37,361 nt of DNA, taken from IMG/VR virus record IMGVR_UViG_3300012211_000006, positions 1 through 37,361 of that record; one strand, given 5' to 3'. The DNA is from a virus. The notes beneath the pieces were generated by a model. That model was not told the origin of the DNA and did not search any database. It saw only the letters and a program-made list of their open reading frames with translations. Position 1 is the stretch's first letter, and the number at the start of each line of letters is the position of its first letter. The translations under genes and the position numbers were made by a program. Shown piece by piece: positions 1-6,759 of this stretch.

Positions 1-264
1 GAGAAATTCTTGGGCATTTCTTATCTCATGCTGCCAAAAATAGACAGGATCAAGAGGAATCTCACTCTTGATTCGCATAAGCAAATTCAAATACGCCTCC
101 GCTTCCTTCACCTTTACGTAGCGATCTATCAAACTTGCGACAGCATCGACAAAAAAGACCATTGAATGCAGTATTACATTTCCAGGCTCAGGTCGACTTC
201 CTAGAAAGTAACTGGAAGCGACTCGTTCCGCTAACTCCCGGCTCGTCTCTGGCGAGTTGCTCAT
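1..264 (-). CDS. Hypothetical protein, 3' end cut by window edge
   Basis: The reading frame opens at an ATG that overlaps the stop of the upstream gene (ATGA, positions 261-264) and runs without a stop to the window edge, so the C-terminus is missing. The visible 88 residues start MSNSPETSRELAERV, contain a moderately hydrophobic stretch (VILHSMVFFVDAVASLI) and then a Glu/Lys-rich helical part. I do not recognise the family. The stop-start overlap means it is translationally coupled to the two small coiled-coil-like proteins before it and belongs to the same operon. Confidence 0.7.
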   Translation of the reverse strand, partial: MSNSPETSRELAERVASSYFLGSRPEPGNVILHSMVFFVDAVASLIDRYVKVKEAEAYLNLLMRIKSEIPLDPVYFWQHEIRNAQEFL

Positions 265-548
265 TTTTCTGACACCAGGGGAGAATTCCGTTTCATCATA
301 CTCTCAATCTCTTGCTTGTCTTTCTCTTCAATCGCTTGTTCTAAGAATTGAGTGAACACCGTTTCTGCTATCGGGTTAGCTCTGAGCCACTCAACGTTGA
401 GTGTAAGCTTCGCTACTTTTTCTTGACAGGCTGCCAATTCCGCCCGCGCTTGGATTAGCAAACGCGTTTCTTTTTCAAGCAGAGTCTCGGCCCGCTTTAC
501 CGAAGCAGGTTCTTGCTGCTTCGCTGGTGCTGTTGCTTGCTGTGCCAT
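261..548 (-). CDS. Small helical (coiled-coil-like) hypothetical protein
   Basis: About 95 residues starting MAQQATAPAKQQEP. The start is fixed by an AAAGGAG ribosome site about 6 bases upstream of this ATG; a longer frame reaches 581 but has no such site. After a Gln/Ala-rich N-terminus the protein is charged and helical (KRAETLLEKETRLLIQARAE), as in coiled coils. No catalytic motif or membrane segment is visible and I do not recognise the family. It sits between a similar-sized helical protein and the gene running off the left edge, with stop-start overlap to the latter. Confidence 0.75.
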   Translation of the reverse strand: MAQQATAPAKQQEPASVKRAETLLEKETRLLIQARAELAACQEKVAKLTLNVEWLRANPIAETVFTQFLEQAIEEKDKQEIESMMKRNSPLVSEK

Positions 549-581
549 ACCGGTCTCCTTTCTGCATTTGTGGAACCACAT

Positions 582-932
582 TCATGGCTTCCAATTCTTG
601 ACCGTCTCTTTCGCCACGACTGGGTCAATCTCCATTCCGAGATCGGTGGATTTGAAGCCGGGGAATTTTTGCTCATACTGTTTGCTCAAGTGTTCCGCCT
701 CGTCGATCAGTTGCTTTTGGAATTCCTCTCGCGTAAAAATTTGTTTATCGAGCAGGAGTTTCGTAAAGACGTTTATCTCCGCTCTCATCAAGATCGTCAC
801 TTCGCGATGATCGCGGACGGCTTGAGATTCCGGGTCCTCGATTGAACGGGTTCCAAGCTGCCATCCAGCAAACGTACTGCGCCACTTCGTTAGACGGTTC
901 AGTGTGGCTAGAAGTTTCTCTTCGAGGTTCAT
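582..932 (-). CDS. Conserved hypothetical protein, helical
   Basis: 116 residues, starting MNLEEKLLATLNRLTKWRS. The protein is mostly amphipathic helix, with features that look conserved (FAGWQLGTRSIEDP, ILMRAEINVFTKLLL, FTREEFQKQL, KFPGFKSTDLGMEID). The FPGF/TDLG segment resembles a small conserved family in bacterial and phage genomes, remembered rather than verified. No catalytic residues are evident. The ribosome site GGAG lies inside a 12-codon mini-ORF that links this gene to the one upstream. It is co-transcribed with the accessory block. Confidence 0.75.
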   Translation of the reverse strand: MNLEEKLLATLNRLTKWRSTFAGWQLGTRSIEDPESQAVRDHREVTILMRAEINVFTKLLLDKQIFTREEFQKQLIDEAEHLSKQYEQKFPGFKSTDLGMEIDPVVAKETVKNWKP

Positions 933-967
933 ATCTTAGGCTCCGATGCCTCTGTAGGCTTGGTCAT
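929..967 (-). CDS. Possible 12-codon coupling mini-ORF
   Basis: A frame reading MTKPTEASEPKI then stop bridges two genes. Its ATG overlaps the stop of the 1398-964 gene (ATGA) and its own stop overlaps the start of the 932-582 gene (ATGA). Double overlap is what a translational-coupling leader would show, but chance cannot be excluded for so short a frame. Confidence 0.25.
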   Translation of the reverse strand: MTKPTEASEPKI

Positions 968-1398
968 TTTATTTCCGCCAAGCTAACTTTGAAATTCATT
1001 TTGTTCCACCGTTTTGCAAATCGAGTTTTGGACATTTCCACCATTTCTTCGAACGTGAAAGTACCCTCGGCAAAATAGGTGCTGTTGCAAGCGCCGCGCG
1101 TATCGACCGAACGGTCCCAAAATGACAGGCACGTCCAACCGTTTTTGTGATGCAGTAGCGCCTCGCCTTCGACTTCACGCCCGTGCTCCCAGTGACCTCG
1201 CTTGTCATAACAACGGGGTTGCAACTTGCCGTCAATCTCCCAATCTTTCCACGGAAGGCTGTTTTCGACTTCACGGGTAACACGACCACCGTGTTCAGAC
1301 CAAAAGAAATGTCCAGCCTGATCCCAAGGTCCGAAGTAAAACATCCGCGGATTTACTTTGTTCATCAGCTCACCATAACAATAGGCAGAGGCTGCCAT
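964..1398 (-). CDS. Hypothetical protein rich in Trp/His/Gly; 5' end from a duplicated segment
   Basis: About 144 residues from the ATG at 1398 (MAASAYCYGELMNKVNPRMF); the frame also has a TTG start at 1413. The body has many aromatic and His residues (FYFGPWDQAGHFFWSEHGG, HHKNGWTCLSFWDRSVD) and looks like a small folded beta domain. I do not recognise it. The first residues are encoded by a 45 bp segment that is a near copy of the 3' end of the 2998-2213 gene. There the copy ends in TAA after MAASA; here the stop has become TAT and the frame continues. The true start is therefore uncertain. Confidence 0.7.
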   Translation of the reverse strand: MAASAYCYGELMNKVNPRMFYFGPWDQAGHFFWSEHGGRVTREVENSLPWKDWEIDGKLQPRCYDKRGHWEHGREVEGEALLHHKNGWTCLSFWDRSVDTRGACNSTYFAEGTFTFEEMVEMSKTRFAKRWNKMNFKVSLAEIK

Positions 1399-1426
1399 AG
1401 CTTTTTCTTTCAATGGTTTGAAAATG
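1382..1426. repeat. 45 bp direct repeat, copy 1
   Basis: Near-identical to 2214-2258 (about five mismatches over 45 bp), same orientation. On the minus strand it encodes FKPLKEKAMAASA. In copy 2 the same peptide, FKPLEEKAMAASA, ends the upstream protein. It suggests a past duplication that created the start region of the 1398-964 gene. Confidence 0.9.
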
Positions 1427-1431
1427 TGGAA

Positions 1432-1460
1432 GGCCAGCCCTCATTCCCGAGGTACTGGCC
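1432..1460 (-). terminator. Strong hairpin without U-run
   Basis: On the minus strand GGCCAG pairs with CTGGCC, and an inner CCTC pairs with GAGG around a GGGAAT loop. It lies in the non-coding 1414-1795 region just before the 1398-964 gene. No T-run follows, so it may be an RNA processing or structural element, or part of an intron-like fold, rather than an intrinsic terminator. Confidence 0.5.
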
Positions 1461-1530
1461 CCCACGAAATATCATCTATCTTTGAGAATAGATAATGTTC
1501 GAAGGCTTCACGCTAGGCGAAATCATCTCC

Positions 1531-1661
1531 CGATGGCTGTAACTCTAATCCCGACGCTCTACCACTGAGCTACCCGCGATCAAAACAGTCACCCTTCCCA
1601 ATTGACCGCTTTGATCGCGGGGCAGGATTTGAACCTGCGCCTTCGGTTTTATAAGCCAACG
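1531..1661 (-). tRNA. Candidate circularly permuted tRNA (3' half encoded before 5' half)
   Basis: On the minus strand the 3' half comes first: anticodon-stem 3' side ACCGA (1647-1643), short variable loop AGGC, T arm GCAGG-TTCAAAT-CCTGC (1638-1622), acceptor 3' strand CCCGCGA (1621-1615). After 35 nt comes the 5' half: acceptor TCGCGGG (1579-1573), TA, D arm GCTC-AGTGGTA-GAGC (1570-1556), G, then TCGGG (1554-1550). The acceptor halves match over 7 bp, extended to 12 bp by flanking TTTGA/TCAAA. The anticodon stem pairs TCGG with CCGA. Beyond the stem, leader CGTTGGC (1661-1655) pairs with trailer GCCATCG (1537-1531) with one mismatch. All segment lengths are canonical. No linear tRNA can be drawn from either half. 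The anticodon depends on an unknown join; U33 is available. No CCA is encoded. Confidence 0.55.
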
Positions 1662-1795
1662 TAGTGACCCAACCCATGCTCCTCCTAAAATCTTTGGGCG
1701 AAATCAATCTGAATTCTGTAAAGCTAAGTCCATCAATCTCATTACTACTGAATCTGGGCAACTTCGGTTCGTCACCGAAGAGCGCCCAAACTTGT

Positions 1796-2200
1796 TCAGG
1801 CCATCACCAGCTCCAAAGCTTGTACCCCATTCGCCTTCTTAACCCTGTCTCTCCTCCTGATTTCTGCTAAAAGGATCGGAATCAGAATTCTAAGTCGTTG
1901 CCCATCCGAGGTATCACCTAAATTTCTATAGGCCTTTTCCGCTACTCTTGCTCCCGGCAGCTGCTTAGCCAATAAGTAATGAGGCTCTCCCATCACATCA
2001 TACGTGGGATCTCTCACCACAATGCCTCGTGGAGCATGGCCGGCGCACTTAATCGTAGCCATGCCTACTAAACAACAGCAACTATGAAACGACAGCTTGC
2101 CCGATTGCGCATGAGCCAAAGTCATTGTCAACTCCTCGTCCCCCATGCTCCAAACGAGGAAGTTTCTGATATCCTGCTTTCCCTCTTGTGTACGTGTCAT
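1796..2200 (-). CDS. Hypothetical protein
   Basis: 134 residues with a strong AAGGAGAAG ribosome site 4 bases before the ATG. The N-terminal half contains a Cys-rich patch (HSCCCLVGMATIKCAGHAP) and the C-terminal half is helical (LRILIPILLAEIRRRDRVKK). The spacing of Cys and His could bind metal, but no known zinc motif fits. I do not recognise the family. It lies 12 bases after the 2998-2213 gene and is the last gene before the structured 1414-1795 region. Confidence 0.75.
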   Translation of the reverse strand: MTRTQEGKQDIRNFLVWSMGDEELTMTLAHAQSGKLSFHSCCCLVGMATIKCAGHAPRGIVVRDPTYDVMGEPHYLLAKQLPGARVAEKAYRNLGDTSDGQRLRILIPILLAEIRRRDRVKKANGVQALELVMA

Positions 2201-2212
2201 TGTTCTTCTCCT

Positions 2213-2998
2213 TTAGGCAGAAGCTGCCATGGCTTTTTCTTCCAATGGTTTGAAAATATAGCTCAACAGGGCCTCTCCTATCTTCTTCTCCTTCACATCC
2301 ACCTCTTGTTCATTGGCCCTAGCACGAGCTTTCTTGATGGCCCTCGTTAACTTATCCAATCTGTCCAAGACCGCTGCCTTCTTCGCTGGCGTGATCATAG
2401 AGGACCATTCTTGCTCTTGCACCATGCCAACCGAGACATCTTCAAACAGCTTCTCCACTTGCGCCGGATGCTCCTTCGAAGCCGGCACCATCACCACCGG
2501 CTTGAACTCTTTCTTGGTTCTGTGTTTCCGAACCTCTGTCGCCTTGTAATACCCGAAACCTTTCTGTTCATCCGGCAAAAATCCCTTCGCAGGATCGAGC
2601 GTAGGAATAGACGTAATCAAAGTTCTCAACTCATCCATTCTGTGCTCCAGCCTCAGCAGAGACGTTGCTGGCACTTCTTTGAGAATCGTCTCCTCATCTT
2701 CCGTAATGACATCCGCCTTCGCAATCGTATTCGCAACATCTATCTGATGGGAAGCATCCAGCCCTTTTGCCAAGATGGGGCACAGCCAGTCTATTTCTTT
2801 CTTGACTGTAGTCTGAATGTCTGATTGCAATTCTGTCTCTGGAGCCGCCCCATCTGTAATCGGCTTGAATGTCACGATCTTCATCGAGAAAAGATGTTTC
2901 TTGTCGTCAAACGTTTTCTTCAACTCCGTTCTCGTTTTCCCAGCCTGATTTTCATAATTCTTCTCTACGGAAAGCAACTCATGCAACTTCGTAGGCAT
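2213..2998 (-). CDS. Conserved bacterial/phage protein (KLHELL...EVD...EALL family)
   Basis: 261 residues, start fixed by AAAAAGGAGAAG. The protein starts MPTKLHELLSVEKNYENQAG and has a layout I associate with a conserved family of unknown function (possibly DUF7873; recalled, not checked): KTRTELKKTF, SDIQTTVKKEI, PTLDPAKGF, EVRKHRTKKEFKPVV, KEHPAQVEKLFEDV, EWSSMITPAKKAAVLDRLDKL, ARARANEQEVD. It is soluble and highly helical with no nuclease or kinase motif. Its C-terminal 15 codons were duplicated downstream at 1382-1426. It sits in the block with vWA, J-domain/pseudokinase and PurA-like genes, so a shared role is plausible. Confidence 0.8.
   Translation of the reverse strand: MPTKLHELLSVEKNYENQAGKTRTELKKTFDDKKHLFSMKIVTFKPITDGAAPETELQSDIQTTVKKEIDWLCPILAKGLDASHQIDVANTIAKADVITEDEETILKEVPATSLLRLEHRMDELRTLITSIPTLDPAKGFLPDEQKGFGYYKATEVRKHRTKKEFKPVVMVPASKEHPAQVEKLFEDVSVGMVQEQEWSSMITPAKKAAVLDRLDKLTRAIKKARARANEQEVDVKEKKIGEALLSYIFKPLEEKAMAASA
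2214..2258. repeat. 45 bp direct repeat, copy 2
   Basis: Partner of 1382-1426. It covers the last codons and stop of the 2998-2213 gene. This copy is probably the parent, because it is in frame with a long conserved protein. Confidence 0.9.
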
Positions 2999-3030
2999 CT
3001 GTCTTCTCCTTTTTCAGTCTGCTAATAAGT

Positions 3031-3330
3031 CTAAGGCCAAACCTTGTAATTCTGTCTATCATTAAATCTCTTCGGAAATAACTTGCGCCAAAGATACAAC
3101 GTCAGATTCCTCTCCGACACAGGAATCAACTCGTCGTTCCCTTCGTAAAACGTGTACGAGCAGCATATGTCGTCTATAGTCTTACCATCCACTGCCTCAC
3201 CGAAAGGTGTTCTCATCTTTCCAGAAAATAGAGTAGCATTAATCTCCGGAGCCAACCTTTTAACCAAGTCATACGCTCGCTCATTAGCCTCCAGCGATGG
3301 GGCGGAGTAGGAACGTTTCTTCCAAGCCAA
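3031..3330 (-). CDS. Conserved small hypothetical protein, start uncertain
   Basis: The C-terminal part is clear: AYDLVKRLAPEINATLFSG, TIDDICCSYTFYEG and NLTLYLWRKLFPKRFNDR. The NLTLYLWR-LFPK pattern looks like a conserved small protein family, but I cannot name it. The frame stays open up to an ATG at 3441, yet that would overlap the better-supported 3508-3284 gene by about 160 bases. I chose the TTG at 3330 as a compromise; the start may be even closer to 3290. No catalytic motif is visible. Confidence 0.65.
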   Translation of the reverse strand: MAWKKRSYSAPSLEANERAYDLVKRLAPEINATLFSGKMRTPFGEAVDGKTIDDICCSYTFYEGNDELIPVSERNLTLYLWRKLFPKRFNDRQNYKVWP

Positions 3331-3508
3331 GGTCAAATTTTTCCACCGCTTTTGCCCCTTCTGCCGTAGGCGTGACCGCTGCCCAACCTTCTGAAATAGC
3401 TTGATCAAAAAGGCCATGAGCGACCTCCACTTGTTTCTCATCTCCTACCTCCCACTCTGCTACTATCGTATCTCCCCTCGCACTGAAAATCTTAATTTTA
3501 TGTGTCAT
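3284..3508 (-). CDS. Small conserved protein, beta-rich
   Basis: 74 residues with ribosome site GGAGAAG before the ATG. It begins MTHKIKIFSARGDTIVAEWE and ends DLGLEETFLLRPIAGG. The pattern of two N-terminal strands, a helix over the AHGLFDQAISEG region and a C-terminal strand ending in Gly-Gly suggests a small alpha/beta domain. The terminal GG is reminiscent of ubiquitin-like proteins but by itself proves nothing. It is part of the accessory block. No function is assigned. Confidence 0.7.
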   Translation of the reverse strand: MTHKIKIFSARGDTIVAEWEVGDEKQVEVAHGLFDQAISEGWAAVTPTAEGAKAVEKFDLGLEETFLLRPIAGG

Positions 3509-3525
3509 CTTTCTTCTCCTCTCGT

Positions 3526-3969
3526 TTAGACTTCCATCAATTCCACTTCTTCCTGCTTCACTTCTACTACTTTCTCCCGAAAGTTAGGGTCAACGCTATC
3601 CAACCACTCCGCCAATCGTTCCAGGTTCCAATCTCCCCTTGTCATCACATGGTAATTAAACAAATGAACGAGCTCTAAAACTGCACACCCCTCCATATCG
3701 CTACGAAGCCCCCACTGCCCACTATCGCCCATCAACCTTTCTTCTTTGCAATCACAAGGCAATGAAAGCCCACTCTTATCCCACATCCACCAATATTGCG
3801 AAAGTGAACTCCCGTTCACCAAAGAGAAAGAATACAGGGAGAAGTACCTTTCATTATGTGCTGCTGCTATCATCCCCAGAGCACAACCACCACCTCTACC
3901 GTCATTCTGTTTTCCCATTACTGGACGAATTATTGTACTACCCAACAACATCGCTTCACTTGCTCTCAT
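3526..3969 (-). CDS. Conserved hypothetical protein (SEAMLLG...CALG family)
   Basis: 147 residues, ribosome site GAAGGAGGAG before the ATG. It starts MRASEAMLLGSTIIRP, then has a Gly/Cys segment (GRGGGCALGMIAAAH), a Trp/Cys central part (YWWMWDKSGLSLPCDCKEE) and a C-terminal helix ending in WNLERLAEWLDSVDP. The CxC and the earlier CALG resemble a small family of phage and bacterial proteins with a Cys pair and a 'HL...W-ER-A-W' tail, recalled not verified. It overlaps the end of the PurA-like gene by 14 bases, implying coupling. Confidence 0.75.
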   Translation of the reverse strand: MRASEAMLLGSTIIRPVMGKQNDGRGGGCALGMIAAAHNERYFSLYSFSLVNGSSLSQYWWMWDKSGLSLPCDCKEERLMGDSGQWGLRSDMEGCAVLELVHLFNYHVMTRGDWNLERLAEWLDSVDPNFREKVVEVKQEEVELMEV

Positions 3970-5137
3970 AGACTCCTCCTTCTTGAATTTGAACTTCTAC
4001 TCGTTTATCTATCTCTCTGTCTTTTGCTGTCGGTCCAAAGCCATGAATCAAAACAGGCACTTCCTTGAGAAGCTTCTGAGGTGAATCCATATATTTGTCC
4101 AGATGATTCAAAGCTACCGCATCTACACCATCACAGCACCGAAGGGCAAACTGAAAAGCCGCTCTGTCGAAAAAACCGGTTCTAAACTTCCCCTGAAAAC
4201 CGGAGCCACTGTTATGAAACTCTGGAGAAATTCTTAAGAAGTAATCGTCTTCATCTTTCAAAGGGCCATCTCCGTGCCTGGTAAAATAACTCCTAATCAC
4301 TCCGAGCCTACAAACTGAACCAACATATCCACACTCTTTCAACAACGTAAAAGCATTCTCAAACGTAGTATTCGTCCAACTATTAAATCCTTCTTCTCCA
4401 TACTTCTCATCCAGGAGAACTCCCTGTGCTCCCTCGAAGATCGTACAATCCGTTCCTTCTAACAAAGAAGCTAGCTCCAGAGAATCTACTATCGAAACTT
4501 TCTTTGCCCATTTCTGATAACAATCAGCGACCCAATCTATTGCCGCTGGCTCTTCTAGCACTCTCATTTCTTCCCGAATCTTTTCATCTCCTACTATGCC
4601 TTCTACCGCCTTTCTGGAAACTTGTTGCATAAATCTGAGCTTCATTTCCGATAGCCATTCCAGCTTCAAATCTCCTGCAAACAACACCCGCATTCCATAG
4701 CGAATGTGATCTGCCCTCGTCTGCCCCACTCCCTGTCCACAACTTGTATGCACCCCCAAAGCTAGCTGCTCTATACGATTCACCGCTTGTTGGAAGGGAG
4801 TTACGATTAACGCTTCTGCGTCGATTGTAGCCCTCTGGAACGCGTCAGAAACGCCAATTATATGAAGATGTTTCTCTTCCTCCACCATCGAAATTGGATT
4901 CACCAGCATGAATCGTGACAAGTGGGACTTAACACCTGTCACGAACATGCCGCTACCAAACTGAGAGAACGTATGGTGCCTGCCGTCGGAAGTAACTACG
5001 TTGTGAGCTGCTTGTGGTCCACCGTTATAACGAACCACCAGACCAGCTCCTTTCTCCCGAACGAGGAAGTCTACTGTTGCCCCCTTCCCTTCGTCACCAT
5101 ACGCCAAACCTGCTACTACATACACCTGCGTTGTCAC
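3956..5137 (-). CDS. Adenylosuccinate synthetase-like enzyme (PurA/PurZ superfamily)
   Basis: 393 residues from a GTG that overlaps the vWA gene's stop (GTGA). Residues 12-20 (AYGDEGKGA) form the GTP/IMP loop with the general-base Asp15. GGPQAAHNV at 39-47 carries the His equivalent to E. coli His41. FEGAQGVLLDE, a TRHGDGP motif and a late NHLDK are all family features. The family joins aspartate to a purine monophosphate using GTP. The sequence is divergent from housekeeping PurA (PQAAH in place of HNAGH; about 35 residues shorter) and resembles a second bacterial paralogue group. Phage PurZ, which makes the diaminopurine precursor from dGMP, is reported to lack the Asp; here it is kept, so dGMP use is not assured. 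Neither DatZ nor MazZ is in the window. Confidence 0.88.
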   Translation of the reverse strand: MTTQVYVVAGLAYGDEGKGATVDFLVREKGAGLVVRYNGGPQAAHNVVTSDGRHHTFSQFGSGMFVTGVKSHLSRFMLVNPISMVEEEKHLHIIGVSDAFQRATIDAEALIVTPFQQAVNRIEQLALGVHTSCGQGVGQTRADHIRYGMRVLFAGDLKLEWLSEMKLRFMQQVSRKAVEGIVGDEKIREEMRVLEEPAAIDWVADCYQKWAKKVSIVDSLELASLLEGTDCTIFEGAQGVLLDEKYGEEGFNSWTNTTFENAFTLLKECGYVGSVCRLGVIRSYFTRHGDGPLKDEDDYFLRISPEFHNSGSGFQGKFRTGFFDRAAFQFALRCCDGVDAVALNHLDKYMDSPQKLLKEVPVLIHGFGPTAKDREIDKRVEVQIQEGGVYESK

Positions 5138-6117
5138 AGCCGACTAGCTCCTTTTGCTTTCTCTCCTATATCAGGCAATGAACCCGTACCCCTAGCCAAA
5201 TCTCCCAACTTCGCCATTCTCGCCAAAGCTTGAGAGACACTAGAAGCTTCTGACTTCGTACTGCCCACTTCGATCAGGTCTCTCACTATTCCATCCGAAG
5301 ACACTCGCCCCTCATTCAGCCCGATAACTGAACCGATCATCTCACAAATCAAATTGGGATGTTGGAGGGTAAGTACCGATTCCTCTCCAAACAACTTGAC
5401 GTACTGAGCTCGGGCATGCTCGTAACCCCGCTCTGGCCAGATTACAAACGTATGATACTGCCGCTGTACTTCTTCGATAATCTCTGCAATGGGAATAGAC
5501 TCCTGCAAAGATTCTCCGAAGACATCTGATACATGCGAGGGAGTTACTTTCTCGAAGATCGGCTCATCTGCATACATGAAGTAATAGCCCTTCTTCCCTC
5601 TCTTCTCAAAACAGTCAGTAACCGTCTTCCGTGCTGCCGCATAGAGCAAGAGATCGTAGGACTCCCCATCGTTTCCTCCGCCATTTCTCACCAACCAGAT
5701 ATTTCTGATGTGCTCATCGATTCGGTTGTCTGATTCATAGTCGGAAATCTGAATTGCATTCCTTCCGACTACTGTGTAGTCGTCATTGGCTGCCACCAAC
5801 AATTGTGGATCCGTCAGATACTTCCCCAACAGGTCCATCAGATTCGGCAGCTTCTTCTGAGCGTCCACTGCCCGCTCATAGTTAGAGCCCGTAACGTCAA
5901 AAGCCACAAACACGGCATTGGAGTTCGGATGCTCTACGCTATCCCGGCTCTCCAACTTGCCGAAAGGCTTATGATTAATCCGTAGGGGATCCAAATCATC
6001 ATGGATCTTATGTGTCTTGACTGCTGTTGCTGTGTATGCAAAGTCTGCTGTTCCCGTTGAAACTCTTGTTGCTCGATCCGAGTGATACCTAGTGGTATCC
6101 CATTTTCCGCTTCCCAT
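5134..6117 (-). CDS. von Willebrand factor A-domain protein
   Basis: 327 residues, start MGSGKWDTTRYHSD with ribosome site AAAAGGAG. A MIDAS-like metal site DVTGSN is at 74-79 after a hydrophobic strand (AVFVAF). A second segment, NGGGNDGESYDLLLYAAARKT at about 145-165, and YYFMYADEP at 178-185 fit the remaining vWA strands and metal ligands. The MGSG-WD N-terminus and FEKRGKKGYYF segment match a widely distributed bacterial/phage vWA group as I recall it. vWA domains usually act as metal-dependent protein-binding platforms. There is no signal peptide or membrane segment, so it is cytoplasmic. It is directly coupled to the PurA-like gene and follows the pseudokinase, suggesting one functional module. 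Confidence 0.85.
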   Translation of the reverse strand: MGSGKWDTTRYHSDRATRVSTGTADFAYTATAVKTHKIHDDLDPLRINHKPFGKLESRDSVEHPNSNAVFVAFDVTGSNYERAVDAQKKLPNLMDLLGKYLTDPQLLVAANDDYTVVGRNAIQISDYESDNRIDEHIRNIWLVRNGGGNDGESYDLLLYAAARKTVTDCFEKRGKKGYYFMYADEPIFEKVTPSHVSDVFGESLQESIPIAEIIEEVQRQYHTFVIWPERGYEHARAQYVKLFGEESVLTLQHPNLICEMIGSVIGLNEGRVSSDGIVRDLIEVGSTKSEASSVSQALARMAKLGDLARGTGSLPDIGEKAKGASRL

Positions 6118-6183
6118 ATTTTGTTTCTCCTTTTCTTCTTACTAGATTTTACTAACCAATAATTTGAAACTTCGCACTTAACT

Positions 6184-6750
6184 CTACTGTCCGACAGTAA
6201 CTGGATCCAAATCAACTTCTGACAGATCGGGCGAATCGGAGGGCACAAGTCGTTGCAGTTCTCTAAGCTCACGATTTCCTCTCTCTGCTCTCGCTAATCT
6301 ACGTAATTGCATCGAGAGCCTCTTATCTGCAATCAAGGCGTCAATAGCCAAGCAAGCCGCCTCAGCCCGTTCTAGAGGAGTCTTAGCCTGCCGATAAGCG
6401 AACTTAGCCTCCGAAGGCCAATCAGTACAGTGGGAATCAAACAGCCACCTTTCTTTTGAATTCAGACCAAGAATTTTTGCCGCCAAGGCCTCCACGATAA
6501 ACATGGTATTACTTGGCTCCATAACAGAATCAAATTCCCAATCTAAAAGAAGACAATTACTTTCTGGTGCTACATAGCCTTCCATAAGCACAGCGTTGCC
6601 CGCCAAACATCCAGCTGTACCACATAAAGGCTTCTGCTCCATAACGACCGCAGAGCCACTACCATAAATCCAATAATTCTGTCTGTAGGTCGCCCCTTTC
6701 TCAGCAAGAAGGAATCTCTTCAACTTCTCAAGCTTACGTATATTCGCCAT
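6184..6750 (-). CDS. Conserved hypothetical protein with CGTAGCLAG motif
   Basis: 188 residues, ribosome site GAGGAGG before the ATG. The central motif CGTAGCLAGNAVLM (about 42-55) is typical of a small family seen in phages and bacteria in which a Cys-Gly-Thr-Ala-Cys/Gly-Cys loop precedes a helix. The remainder is helical (FIVEALAAKILGL, ERAEAACLAIDALIADKR) with an acidic tail. The two motif cysteines could bind metal or form a thiol centre, but no enzyme is known to me. It lies between the pseudokinase and the vWA gene, with 66 bases before the latter. Confidence 0.75.
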   Translation of the reverse strand: MANIRKLEKLKRFLLAEKGATYRQNYWIYGSGSAVVMEQKPLCGTAGCLAGNAVLMEGYVAPESNCLLLDWEFDSVMEPSNTMFIVEALAAKILGLNSKERWLFDSHCTDWPSEAKFAYRQAKTPLERAEAACLAIDALIADKRLSMQLRRLARAERGNRELRELQRLVPSDSPDLSEVDLDPVTVGQ

Positions 6751-6759
6751 GTAGCCTCC

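Larger units (their letters stand above)
1414..1795 (-). other. 382 bp structured non-coding region
   Basis: There is no credible gene here. Besides the permuted tRNA halves it holds three notable pairings. A hairpin at 1755-1788 has TGGGC/GCCCA outside and a 7 bp CTTCGGT/ACCGAAG stem inside. A competing or long-range 8 bp pairing joins 1783-1790 and 1693-1700. A hairpin ATCTAT/ATAGAT lies at 1474-1493. The flanks of the tRNA halves total about 250 nt, the size of a small self-splicing intron. This would fit a permuted intron-exon arrangement, but I could not identify a group I core by eye. Confidence 0.5.

Noticed and set aside
1570-1761. Minus-strand 63-codon frame across the tRNA region
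   Set aside because: It covers tRNA arms and hairpins, has no good ribosome site and no recognisable sequence.
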